From positions 74,768 through 138,767 of the forward strand of contig JAEZKU010000017.1 of NCBI GenBank assembly GCA_023436065.1: a stretch of 64,000 nt of DNA, given 5' to 3'. Position 1 is the stretch's first letter; every line of letters starts with the position of its first letter. Positions 24,909-32,941 of the stretch are shown in pieces. The position numbers and the translations under genes were made by a program. The notes below the pieces were generated by a model. The model was given only the letters and a program-made list of their open reading frames with translations, was not told where the DNA came from and searched no databases. This DNA is from Bacillota bacterium. Its GTDB lineage: Bacteria; Bacillota; Clostridia; Lachnospirales; Lachnospiraceae.

Positions 24909-25709
24909 ATGATCAGTAAACCTTTATGGAAAGCAAGCTTAAAGCAAAACTATATCGTATTTCTTATCATTGTCGGTGTAATGATGATTTACCTGCCTAC
25001 GATAGCAAGCATGTACAATCCAGAGACTCAGAAAAGCCTGAATGATATGCTTAAGATGATGCCCCAGCAGCTGATATCGGCCATGGGCTTTACAGGGGAA
25101 ATGGGAACCCTGCTCAAGTTTATCGGAACCTATTTTTATGGTTTTCTCATTCTTCTGCTGCCGATGATCTATTCCATCATCGTGGCGAACCGCAGCATCT
25201 CCTCCCATGTGGATAAAGGTTCCATGGCTTATCTTTTAGCCACTCCCAATAAGAGGTCCAAGATTGCAGTCACACAGGCATTGTTTGTGTTGATTACAAC
25301 GGCACTTCTGATTGTTATTGTAACGCTCGTAGGAATATCCCTTTGTGAGATGATGTTTCCGGGTGAACTGGATATCAAGGGCTTTATAGTCCTAAATTGC
25401 GGTGCCCTGTTATTGTACTGTGCGCTTACTGGAATCGGCTTCTTCGCCTCCTGCATCTTTAATGACACAAAGAATTCTCTCGCACTTGGGGCAGGACTCC
25501 CTGTCGGTTTTCTTCTGTTACAGATGATCTCGGATACCGGTGAGAAGTTCGAGTTCCTACAGTACTTCTCCCTTTACTCCTTGTTCGATCCTGCAAAAAT
25601 CACTTCGGGCGAGGGCTACCTGCCTTCCTTCATTGCCCTGGCTTTCATAGCTCTGCTTACTTATTCTGCGGGAATCTATGCCTTTACGAAAAGGGATCTT
25701 CCATTGTAA
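24909..25709 (+). CDS. ABC-2 type transporter permease
   Basis: A 266-residue membrane protein with six predicted TM segments and a large external loop after the first (SMYNPETQKSLNDMLKMM). The coupling segment RSISSHVDKGSMAYLLATP between TM2 and TM3 is typical of ABC-2 permeases of the natural-product and antibiotic exporter type. It pairs with the ATPase 15 bp upstream. A perfect hairpin follows 30 bp after its stop. Confidence 0.92.
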   Translation: MISKPLWKASLKQNYIVFLIIVGVMMIYLPTIASMYNPETQKSLNDMLKMMPQQLISAMGFTGEMGTLLKFIGTYFYGFLILLLPMIYSIIVANRSISSHVDKGSMAYLLATPNKRSKIAVTQALFVLITTALLIVIVTLVGISLCEMMFPGELDIKGFIVLNCGALLLYCALTGIGFFASCIFNDTKNSLALGAGLPVGFLLLQMISDTGEKFEFLQYFSLYSLFDPAKITSGEGYLPSFIALAFIALLTYSAGIYAFTKRDLPL

Positions 25710-25738
25710 TACTGCATAAAGAAATATAGCTTCCAGTA

Positions 25739-25776
25739 ACAGGGCTGCTGCACGAAAATTAGTGCAGCAGCCCTGT
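25739..25776. terminator. Perfect 15-bp hairpin after the ABC-2 operon
   Basis: ACAGGGCTGCTGCAC (25739-25753) pairs perfectly with its complement at 25762-25776 across an 8-base loop. It lies between the ABC permease and the converging nitroreductase gene. There is no U-tract on either strand, so it is a weak or factor-assisted terminator, or a 3'-end stabiliser. Confidence 0.6.
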
Positions 25777-25862
25777 CTCACTGTATCGTATATATCTCAT
25801 TGTAGTAATATAAGTCACCTTCGGTCCAAATTTCATCTTCCAGATTTATCGCTTTTTACTAC

Positions 25863-26600
25863 CTACTGAAAGAATTTCGTCTCCTTTAGAACAGGATAGA
25901 AGATATCCTCCTGCGTTCCGTTCCATACCTGATAGAACCACTCATAGTAATGCTTAAAGCCCATTGCTCCCCACTCAGTATAGTAAGTAAGACCATATTT
26001 CTTTTCATGGGAATCAAACTTCGCTATCTCCTCCTCAATCTCTTCCTCCGTCATATGGTGATAAGCTCCATAATGAACCACACCCTTTGTCACTCTTCCC
26101 TTGTAATGCTTTTCCTCCGGCTTCGCACTATAACCGAGGAGAACAGCAATCATCGGAAAGCAATACTCCTTCGGCAGCTTTAGTAATTCATATAACACCT
26201 GGAAATCCTGTCGGTGTACTCCGTTGGTAATCAGCGAATCGATCCCCAATGAGGTTGCGGCAATCACTGCCGTCTGTGCTGCCAGGACGGCATCGGTACC
26301 TGCAGTGATAAAATCTATCGTCGTACTTTTCTTATAGTCCTGCTGTAAGTATCCCGCGATATCGATCAATCTGTTCTGATCCGCACAGAATACCAATAAT
26401 GCTTCTCCTGTATAGCCGCAGGCTGCCTTAATCTTCTCTTTTTCCTTCAGTACGACAACTGAATATGCCTGTCTCGACGAAGAATTCGCTGTTCTGACTG
26501 CTGCCTCCAGGATTGCCTCCAAGTCCTCCGGTGCGATGGGTTTGTCACTGAACTGTCTCTCACTTCGTAGTTTGAAAATGGTATTCATTGTCTCATTCAT
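25863..26600 (-). CDS. Nitroreductase family protein
   Basis: A 245-residue FMN-dependent oxidoreductase: LRSERQFSDKPIAPEDLEAI, then ANSSSRQAYSVVVL, match the N-terminal FMN-binding part of the nitroreductase fold, and SLGIDSLITNGV, FPMIAVLLGY the second half. I start at 26600 (MNETMNTIF), where GGGAGGAG lies about 8 bases upstream; the longer frame to 26621 has none. It lies downstream of a MarR gene that has the same operator as this gene, so repression by that MarR is likely. The natural substrate is unknown: nitroaromatics, quinones or flavins are typical. Confidence 0.92.
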   Translation of the reverse strand: MNETMNTIFKLRSERQFSDKPIAPEDLEAILEAAVRTANSSSRQAYSVVVLKEKEKIKAACGYTGEALLVFCADQNRLIDIAGYLQQDYKKSTTIDFITAGTDAVLAAQTAVIAATSLGIDSLITNGVHRQDFQVLYELLKLPKEYCFPMIAVLLGYSAKPEEKHYKGRVTKGVVHYGAYHHMTEEEIEEEIAKFDSHEKKYGLTYYTEWGAMGFKHYYEWFYQVWNGTQEDIFYPVLKETKFFQ

Positions 26601-26722
26601 ACTGATACTCCTCCCAATCATTAAGTTAGCTAAAGTAATAAACCGACATTTTTCACTTTAGCATGAATAAAAGCGTTCTTTTACTGCCGTAAAATGCTTT
26701 TAATTAATAAGTCTTATTATAA

Positions 26723-26734
26723 TTAGAATTCTAA
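26723..26734 (-). promoter_or_regulatory. MarR-type operator in the nitroreductase promoter
   Basis: The palindrome TTAGAATTCTAA, identical to that before the MarR gene. On the minus strand it is immediately followed by TTATAATAAG, a good -10 box, so the operator would sit in the -35/-10 spacer. The start codon of the nitroreductase is about 120 bp downstream. Confidence 0.75.
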
Positions 26735-26753
26735 CTATGAGATTATAAAAAAC

Positions 26754-27194
26754 TCAGCCTAAGGTCTTCACGTGATTGTGCAACTTGATCAAAAGCTCCT
26801 CCAGCGTCTGCCTCTCTTCCTCCGTAAAGCAGGACAGGGGATCAAAATTGGTCAGCTTCTCCATGTCCTCTTCCGCTTCCTCCACCTGCTTCCTCCCTTT
26901 CTCCGTGATCCTGACCTGAATACGTTTCCCATCCTCAGCATCCTTTTCCTTACTGATATAATCGTATTTCTTCAGATTATCGATCACTACCGTCGCCGTA
27001 GGTCGGTCACAGAAGAGCATCTCAGCAATCTCTGAGGGATTAAGATACTCTCTGCGCTTTAGCTGTCTCAGGAGATAATACTGGTTCAGTGTAAGAGAAT
27101 GGCTTTTCGTAATCTTCTCCAGATATCTTCTATAAGTGAGATGGATTACACCCAGTCTTGACATCAACGGTAATCTTTTCTTTCCTTCTGTCAT
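26754..27194 (-). CDS. MarR family transcriptional regulator
   Basis: A 146-residue MarR protein: HTH in YLNPSEIAEMLFCDRPTATVV, wing with KEKDAEDGKRIQVRITEKGRK. A Cys in the recognition helix region (LFCDRP) might sense oxidants or electrophiles, as in some MarR relatives, but this is speculation. GAGGAGG precedes the ATG. Its own promoter and the promoter of the downstream nitroreductase share a 12-bp palindrome, implying autorepression and control of the enzyme. Confidence 0.93.
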   Translation of the reverse strand: MTEGKKRLPLMSRLGVIHLTYRRYLEKITKSHSLTLNQYYLLRQLKRREYLNPSEIAEMLFCDRPTATVVIDNLKKYDYISKEKDAEDGKRIQVRITEKGRKQVEEAEEDMEKLTNFDPLSCFTEEERQTLEELLIKLHNHVKTLG

Positions 27195-27211
27195 ACCAGC
27201 CCTCCTCTTAA

Positions 27212-27256
27212 TTAGAATTCTAACTATAAAATACTACAACGCTATGCCTATGTCAA
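27212..27256 (-). promoter_or_regulatory. Promoter and operator of the MarR gene
   Basis: On the minus strand a perfect TTGACA (27251-27256) and TATTTT (27228-27233) are 17 bp apart. The palindrome TTAGAATTCTAA (27212-27223) lies at the expected transcription start, about 18 bp before the start codon. Confidence 0.78.
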
Positions 27257-27449
27257 CTACCTATTAAGCTATTTTTTTCTACCGTTTATTTATTTATAAG
27301 GCAATACTTGGTAGATGTTAATCTTTATCTGTTATATAATAGAGTATATCCTTAGCAACTATGGACAGAGTGGATACAAAGAAAATATGATTATTAGCTG
27401 TATTAGATATCGCTTTTTATGCAAGAAAATCATTAGAAAGGATAAAGGA

Positions 27450-27680
27450 ATGAACATATTTAACCGTAGAGAGCTATTTGTTACTATGGATTTAATGAAA
27501 TTGAATGAAGTCATTAACCTGCTCACGAAAGAAAACATCCCGTTTACCTATAAAACTCAGAATAGTACTAATCTGCGCAGAAGATCGGATGCGATCGGTT
27601 TGAACAGTAACGGATTGATTATATATTATATCTACGTACATAAGGATCGTTTCGCAGAGGCGCAAGCCCTTTTAAAGTAA
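27450..27680 (+). CDS. Conserved small protein of unknown function
   Basis: A 76-residue soluble protein starting MNIFNRRELFVTMDLMKLNEVINLL. I start at 27450 because AAAGGATAAAGG lies just upstream; the longer frame (from 27315) has a hydrophobic, low-quality extension without a ribosome site. The order (helix that reads 'number of ... LNEVINLLTKENIPFTYKT', then beta strands ending HKDRFAEAQALL) resembles DUF2007-like putative signal-transducing domains, but the match is weak. Ends near a shared terminator with purB. Confidence 0.65.
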   Translation: MNIFNRRELFVTMDLMKLNEVINLLTKENIPFTYKTQNSTNLRRRSDAIGLNSNGLIIYYIYVHKDRFAEAQALLK

Positions 27681-27721
27681 AATAAATAACCGGGAATGAA
27701 TTGAAAAGAATAAATACATAC

Positions 27722-27761
27722 GGCGTCAGTAGTTCTAATATTCCAATGAACTTCCGACGCC
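27722..27761. terminator. Bidirectional terminator between the small protein gene and purB
   Basis: GGCGTCAGTAGTTC (27722-27735) pairs with GAACTTCCGACGCC (27748-27761) at 12 of 14 positions. It is followed by TATTTTATT on the plus side and by TATGTATTTATTC on the minus side. It closes purB on the minus strand. Confidence 0.75.
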
Positions 27762-27793
27762 TATTTTATTAGTTATTCTTTTTAGTCATCCCA

Positions 27794-29227
27794 TCAGACC
27801 TTAATGTCTGCCTTCAGACCAAGCAGTTCCTTATTCTCGTCAAGGATCGGCTGTATCACATCACGGATGAACTCCTCCGTCTGTTCCTTCGCACGTCCGG
27901 TATAAAGTGCCGGGTCCATGGCAGCCTTCAATTCCTCCAGCGTCATATTGAAGGAAGGATCAGCTGCAATCAGCTCCAGAAGATTATTCTCCAGTCCCTT
28001 CTCCTTCACATTCCGGCCTGCCTCCATGGATAAGGTACGGATTCTTTCATGAAGCTCCTGTCTGTCGCCGCCGGCCTTGACTGCTGCCATCATGATATTC
28101 TCTGTCGCCATGAAAGGAAGCTCCTGCATCAGACGGCGCTCGATTACCTTAGGATAAACTACAAGCCCGTCCACGACATTTAGGTAAAGGTCCAGAATAC
28201 CATCCACTGCAAGGAAGGCTTCCGGTACACTGATTCTCTTGTTCGCAGAATCATCCAGCGTGCGCTCAAACCATTGGGTCGCAGTTGTAATCGCAGGGTT
28301 CATCGCATCCACCATAACATAATTTGCTAAGGAAGCGATACGCTCACTTCTCATGGGATTTCTCTTATACGCCATTGCGGAGGAACCGATCTGATTCTTC
28401 TCAAAGGGCTCTTCGATTTCCTTTAGGTGTTGTAATAATCGGATGTCATTGGAGAACTTATGGGCACTTGCAGCGATTCCGGATAAGATATTCAATACCC
28501 TTAAATCAACTTTTCTGGAATAGGTCTGTCCGGATACGGGATAACAGCCTCTAAAGCCCATCTTCTCTGCAATTCTCGCATCCAGCTGCTTTATCTTCTC
28601 ATGATCTCCGTCAAATAACTCCATGAAGCTTGCCTGGGTTCCTGTTGTTCCCTTAGATCCAAGCAGCTGCATACTATCAATCATATAGCATATATCATCA
28701 TAATCCATTTTCAGTTCCATGAGCCAGAGAGCAGCTCTCTTGCCTACGGTAGTTGGCTGCGCAGGCTGAAAATGAGTAAATGCGAGTGTCGGTAGTGCAC
28801 GATACTCCATAGCAAACTTGCCAAGCTCTGCCATAACATTAACGAGCTTCTTCTTCACCAGCTTCAGAGCCTCTGTCATAATGATGATATCAGTATTATC
28901 ACCGACATAGCAGGAGGTCGCTCCAAGATGGATAATTCCCTTAGCTTTCGGACACTGCTCGCCGTAAGCATAGACATGGCTCATGACATCGTGACGAACT
29001 ACCGCTTCCCGTTCCTTCGCCACCTCATAATTGATGTCCTCGCTAAATGCCTTCAGTTCATCAATCTGTTCCTGTGTAATATTTAAGCCGAGCTCCTTCT
29101 CCGTCTCTGCCAGTGCAATCCAGAGCCTTCTCCAGGTCTTAAACTTCATGTCCGGTGAGAAGATGTACTGCATTTCCTTACCGGCATACCGCTCGGATAA
29201 GGGGGACATGTATTTATCATTACTCAT
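27794..29227 (-). CDS. purB: Adenylosuccinate lyase
   Basis: A 477-residue enzyme of the fumarase/aspartase superfamily that splits SAICAR to AICAR and adenylosuccinate to AMP. The signature GSSAMAYKRNPMRSE is present, as is TSCYVGDNTD for the first conserved region. AAAGGAG precedes the ATG. It is the last gene of the cluster purC-purF-esterase-purB, 82 bp after the esterase. Length is normal for the long clostridial form. Confidence 0.97.
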   Translation of the reverse strand: MSNDKYMSPLSERYAGKEMQYIFSPDMKFKTWRRLWIALAETEKELGLNITQEQIDELKAFSEDINYEVAKEREAVVRHDVMSHVYAYGEQCPKAKGIIHLGATSCYVGDNTDIIIMTEALKLVKKKLVNVMAELGKFAMEYRALPTLAFTHFQPAQPTTVGKRAALWLMELKMDYDDICYMIDSMQLLGSKGTTGTQASFMELFDGDHEKIKQLDARIAEKMGFRGCYPVSGQTYSRKVDLRVLNILSGIAASAHKFSNDIRLLQHLKEIEEPFEKNQIGSSAMAYKRNPMRSERIASLANYVMVDAMNPAITTATQWFERTLDDSANKRISVPEAFLAVDGILDLYLNVVDGLVVYPKVIERRLMQELPFMATENIMMAAVKAGGDRQELHERIRTLSMEAGRNVKEKGLENNLLELIAADPSFNMTLEELKAAMDPALYTGRAKEQTEEFIRDVIQPILDENKELLGLKADIKV

Positions 29228-29309
29228 CTCATTTACTCCTTTCGTATTCCATTCCCATCTATGTTAAGTATTATCTATTCTTTCATCACTACCCGAAGGT
29301 TAACACTAA

Positions 29310-30365
29310 TTAATCCTGCCAGTTCATGATCTCTCTTATCTTATCCTCCAGCTTTGCCGCCACCTTCTGATGAGTAAGCTTGCTGGGATGCACATCCGTC
29401 CCAATTCCGTCCTCAGGCTTCTGTTCCTCGTAAGTAAGATAATGAAGCCTGTGATCTCCTTTGGCAGTCAGTCTTTCAACCTGTTCCCTGATGGCCATAC
29501 ACAGCTCCTGTCCCATCACTCCCAGAGTGCAAAGTATCTCTGAATTCGGATTGCTGCTTCTAACCTGACACAGAAATTCATAATACTGCGACGCAAATAC
29601 AGCAACCCTTTCGGGGATGCTCTTAGTGTAGCTGTTATCATTGGTTCCAAGATTGATCACAATTATATCCGGGACGAAGCTGCTAAAATCCCAGAGCTCC
29701 GGCTCATTCCCAAGTGCAAGGTCACAGGCCTTGTCCGTATACGGATAAAGCACCGGCATCAGCCATTCCTCATTTGGCTCATCCTGTTCTGTATAATTCG
29801 ATATGATACCGATACCGCTCCAGCAGACCATCTGATAATCTGCCTTTAAGTTTCTTGCTGTAATCGCGGCATAAGCCTCCCAGGGATTCTCCTGTGCGGT
29901 GGAAAAGATATCTGTCTCCCATACCCCTTCATTCCCATAACCGCAGGTAATCGAATCTCCGATAAACTCAATCCGGCGGGGCATTGCTTTAGCAGGCTTT
30001 GGCTGAGTATCACCGTCAAAACAGAGGCTCTTAATACCCACCTTACCAAAAGCCGCCTCTGAATATTTCACCAGGCGGAGCTTTACCTCCTTACAGGTAT
30101 CGGCTTCATATAATACATAGCTGTCTTCCTCTTGATGCAAAGGGAAACGTCTGCTTGGTTCCAATTCGTCATTGACGAATACGGCAACCCAGGCTTTATG
30201 GATATCAGGAAATGCGGGCGAGTCCGACCATAGTATCGCCTCCGCTCGTTTCCCTACAAAAGTAAACTCTATAGATGAACAGGAATACCCCAGATAAAGC
30301 ACACCATCCCTCTTCAGGGTTCTACCCATGATTTTCACATATTTTTCCTCAGCCGGAAAATGCAT
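29310..30365 (-). CDS. SGNH/GDSL hydrolase, carbohydrate esterase CE2-like
   Basis: A 351-residue cytoplasmic protein (no signal peptide). The first 110 residues look like the CE2 N-terminal beta-sandwich (VKIMGRTLKRDGVLYLGYS). The SGNH core has GDSITCGYG (Ser block I), the Gly of GIGIIS, NLGTND (block III) and DVHPS (Asp and His of block V). CE2 enzymes deacetylate plant xylan and glucomannan oligosaccharides. The start at 30365, 15 bp after the purF stop, has AGAAGGG; the longer frame overlapping purF is rejected. Its place inside a purine cluster is odd. It may deacetylate imported oligosaccharides in the cytoplasm. Confidence 0.88.
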   Translation of the reverse strand: MHFPAEEKYVKIMGRTLKRDGVLYLGYSCSSIEFTFVGKRAEAILWSDSPAFPDIHKAWVAVFVNDELEPSRRFPLHQEEDSYVLYEADTCKEVKLRLVKYSEAAFGKVGIKSLCFDGDTQPKPAKAMPRRIEFIGDSITCGYGNEGVWETDIFSTAQENPWEAYAAITARNLKADYQMVCWSGIGIISNYTEQDEPNEEWLMPVLYPYTDKACDLALGNEPELWDFSSFVPDIIVINLGTNDNSYTKSIPERVAVFASQYYEFLCQVRSSNPNSEILCTLGVMGQELCMAIREQVERLTAKGDHRLHYLTYEEQKPEDGIGTDVHPSKLTHQKVAAKLEDKIREIMNWQD

Positions 30366-30379
30366 TATATCCCTTCTTC

Positions 30380-31819
30380 CTATGCTTCGTACTCTCCGCG
30401 GATATCCTCCTTCGGAGGGTCTATCGGATATTTTCCGGTAAAGCAAGCATCACAGAAGCCTTTATCTCCGCCGATCATATCACTTAAACGCTCAACCTCC
30501 AGGTATCCGAGGGAATCCGCCCCAATCATCTCGCAGATCTGTTCCACCGTATTATTGTGAGCAATCAGCTGATCTCCGGTTGGCACATCTGTACCGAAAT
30601 AACAGGGGTACAGGAAGGGTGGTGAGCTGATTCTCACATGTACTTCCGTTGCTCCTGCTTTTTTGAGCATTCTGACTATCTTAGCACTGGTCGTTCCGCG
30701 GACGATGGAGTCATCGATCATGACCACCCTCTTACCGCGTACCACCTCAGGAAGGACATTCAGTTTAATCCTTACACTGGATACACGCATGGATTGTTTG
30801 GGTTTGATAAATGTTCTGCCAACATAGCTGTTCTTTACGAATGCCATTCCAAAGGGAATTCTTGATTCAAAGGAATAGCCCATAGCAGCAGCATTTCCGG
30901 AATCCGGAACTCCGACCACTACATCCGCATCTACGGGATGGGACTGGGCAAGGATCCTGCCGGCCATAATTCTTGAATTGTATACGCTGACTCCGTCAAA
31001 ATAGGTATCAGGTCTTGCAAAATAGATATATTCAAAGATACATTTCGCAATCTTATTACCGCACATGGAGGTATCGGAATGGATTCCGTCCTCATTGATC
31101 ATTACCACCTCACCCGGCAGTACATCACGTATGAACTCCGCATCAGCAGCATAAAGAGCAGCAGTCTCCGATGCCAGAATATAAGCATTGTTCTTCTTAC
31201 CGATACAGAGCGGATGAAAGCCAAGGGGATCTCTGGCCCCGATCAGCTTTCTGGGGCTCATGATGACCAGCGAATAAGCACCACTTAATTTCTTCATCGC
31301 TCTCGCCACTGCTTCTTCAACGGTTGCACTGTTCAACCGTTCTCTGGCAATATGATATGCAATAACCTCCGAATCTATCGTGGTCTGAAAAATCGCACCG
31401 GTATATTCCAATTCCTCACGCAGTTCGGGAGTATTGACAAGATTACCATTGTGAGCAAGTGCCAGAGTGCCCTTTACATAGTTTAGTACAAGCGGCTGGG
31501 TATTATTGATATTGCTGCCGCCGGCTGTGGAATAACGTACATGGCCAATACCGATATTACCACCGATTAAGCCTTCCAGATGTTCCTGCGTAAACACCTC
31601 ACTGACCAGGCCCATACCCTTCCAGGCCTTGACCCTTCCCTTCGGTCCCTGGGTATCACTGACTGCGATACCGCAGCTCTCCTGTCCTCTATGCTGCAGA
31701 GCAAAGAGTCCGTAATATATCGTGGAAACCACATCATTGCCGTCCAGATCATAGACGCCGAACACACCGCATTCCTCATGCAATCCATCGGGACTATAGT
31801 TCTCAAACTCCGTGTTCAT
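30380..31819 (-). CDS. purF: Amidophosphoribosyltransferase
   Basis: A 479-residue enzyme making phosphoribosylamine from PRPP and glutamine, the first step of purine synthesis. A 16-residue propeptide precedes the catalytic Cys17 (HEECGVFGVYD). The PRPP motif VVMIDDSIVRGTTS is intact, and C-terminal Cys residues (SSPPFLYPCYFG, GFCDACFTGKYP) match the 4Fe-4S form of the Bacillus enzyme. The ATG at 31819 is chosen over a TTG six codons upstream. It is separated from purC by 185 bp of structured sequence. Confidence 0.97.
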   Translation of the reverse strand: MNTEFENYSPDGLHEECGVFGVYDLDGNDVVSTIYYGLFALQHRGQESCGIAVSDTQGPKGRVKAWKGMGLVSEVFTQEHLEGLIGGNIGIGHVRYSTAGGSNINNTQPLVLNYVKGTLALAHNGNLVNTPELREELEYTGAIFQTTIDSEVIAYHIARERLNSATVEEAVARAMKKLSGAYSLVIMSPRKLIGARDPLGFHPLCIGKKNNAYILASETAALYAADAEFIRDVLPGEVVMINEDGIHSDTSMCGNKIAKCIFEYIYFARPDTYFDGVSVYNSRIMAGRILAQSHPVDADVVVGVPDSGNAAAMGYSFESRIPFGMAFVKNSYVGRTFIKPKQSMRVSSVRIKLNVLPEVVRGKRVVMIDDSIVRGTTSAKIVRMLKKAGATEVHVRISSPPFLYPCYFGTDVPTGDQLIAHNNTVEQICEMIGADSLGYLEVERLSDMIGGDKGFCDACFTGKYPIDPPKEDIRGEYEA

Positions 31820-31857
31820 AAGTGTCCATCCTCTCAAAGAATATCAAAATCAGGTAC

Positions 31858-32000
31858 GCCTCCACCGGAGGCTTAATCTCAATCAGAGATTAAAGACAAC
31901 AAGAGGCTGTCACATGCCGGCATCATCTCCAGGATGATTAATATCTGCTAATGTATCATTTCTCTGAAGCAGGTAAGTCGGTCTATAACAGCCTGTTATA
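31858..32000. promoter_or_regulatory. Hairpin-rich purC-purF intercistronic region
   Basis: Contains four inverted repeats: GCCTCC/GGAGGC (31858-31872), TTAATCTC/GAGATTAA (31873-31893), ATGCCGGCAT (31914-31923) and TATAACAG/CTGTTATA (31984-32000). GAGGCTGT (31902-31909) and ACAGCCTGTT (31988-31997) can also pair across the region. No U-tract suggests attenuation, processing or a second internal promoter. Confidence 0.5.
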
Positions 32001-32004
32001 TTAA

Positions 32005-32712
32005 TTATTGAATTCCAAGACGCTTAAATACTTCCTGATATGCATCCTCAACATTACCCAGATCCCTGCGGAAGCGGTCCTTATCCAGTTTCTCATGAGT
32101 ATTGATATCCCAAAGTCTGCAGGTATCCGGTGAAATCTCATCAGCAAGTATAATCTGGCCTTTGTATCTTCCGAATTCGATCTTAAAGTCTATCAGTTCG
32201 ATTCCAATGCTTTCAAAATACTTACAAAGTACCTCATTCACCTTGAAAGCATATTTGGAAATTAATTCTATCTCTTCTCTGGTAGCAATTCCGATTGCGA
32301 TCGCATAGTAATCATTGATCATTGGATCACCCAAAGCATCATCCTTATAGGAGAATTCCAGGGTGGGACTGATGAAACGGATTCCTTCCTCCATGCCCAT
32401 CTTCTTCGCAAAGCTGCCTGCAGAAACATTTCTGACGATAACCTCAAGCGGAACGATATCGACTTTTTTTACAGAAGTCTCGCGGTCACTTAATTCCTCA
32501 ATGTAGTGGGTCGGAACGCCTTCCTTCTCAAGCAGGCGGAATACATGGTTGGACATCCTGTTATTGATTACACCTTTACCGACAATCGTACCCTTCTTCA
32601 ATCCGTTAAATGCTGTAGCATCGTCTTTGTAGTCTACGATTAAAACATCTTCCACATCGGTCTTAAAAACCTTCTTTGCTTTTCCTTCGTAAAGCATGTC
32701 TAATTTCTTCAT
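32005..32712 (-). CDS. purC: Phosphoribosylaminoimidazole-succinocarboxamide synthase
   Basis: A 235-residue SAICAR synthetase adding aspartate to CAIR with ATP. The N-terminus KKLDMLYEGKAKKVFKTD, then KGTIVGKGVINN, and LIDFKIEFGRY, SPDTCRLWD are signatures of the short bacterial form. I start at ATG 32712; a GTG four codons upstream (32724) has an equally good ribosome site. First gene of the purine cluster. Confidence 0.96.
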   Translation of the reverse strand: MKKLDMLYEGKAKKVFKTDVEDVLIVDYKDDATAFNGLKKGTIVGKGVINNRMSNHVFRLLEKEGVPTHYIEELSDRETSVKKVDIVPLEVIVRNVSAGSFAKKMGMEEGIRFISPTLEFSYKDDALGDPMINDYYAIAIGIATREEIELISKYAFKVNEVLCKYFESIGIELIDFKIEFGRYKGQIILADEISPDTCRLWDINTHEKLDKDRFRRDLGNVEDAYQEVFKRLGIQ

Positions 32713-32774
32713 CGCAACTGCCACCTATCCTTTAATTTTATTTTTCTTCAGTTACCCCGACCATTACATTTTTT

Positions 32775-32802
32775 ATTATAATGGAAGAGTAAAATTAAGC
32801 AA
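32775..32802 (-). promoter_or_regulatory. Promoter of the purine cluster
   Basis: On the minus strand TTGCTT (32797-32802) and a perfect TATAAT (32775-32780) are 16 bp apart, about 63 bp before the purC start. I see no purine riboswitch in the short leader. Confidence 0.6.
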
Positions 32803-32941
32803 TAGTTTTTTATCTCTAAAGCTGCATAAAAATTCAAATTCGACTTAATGCACAAAGGAAGGTAAGGCAAAAACACCTTTTAATATCATAATGTTTATGC
32901 GTATCCTGCATATTTATAAGTATATCTAATGATAAAGATTA

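Noticed and set aside
29310..30446. Longer start for the SGNH esterase overlapping purF
   Set aside because: The extra 27 residues overlap purF by 67 bp, have no ribosome site and read as low-quality sequence; ATG 30365 has AGAAGGG.
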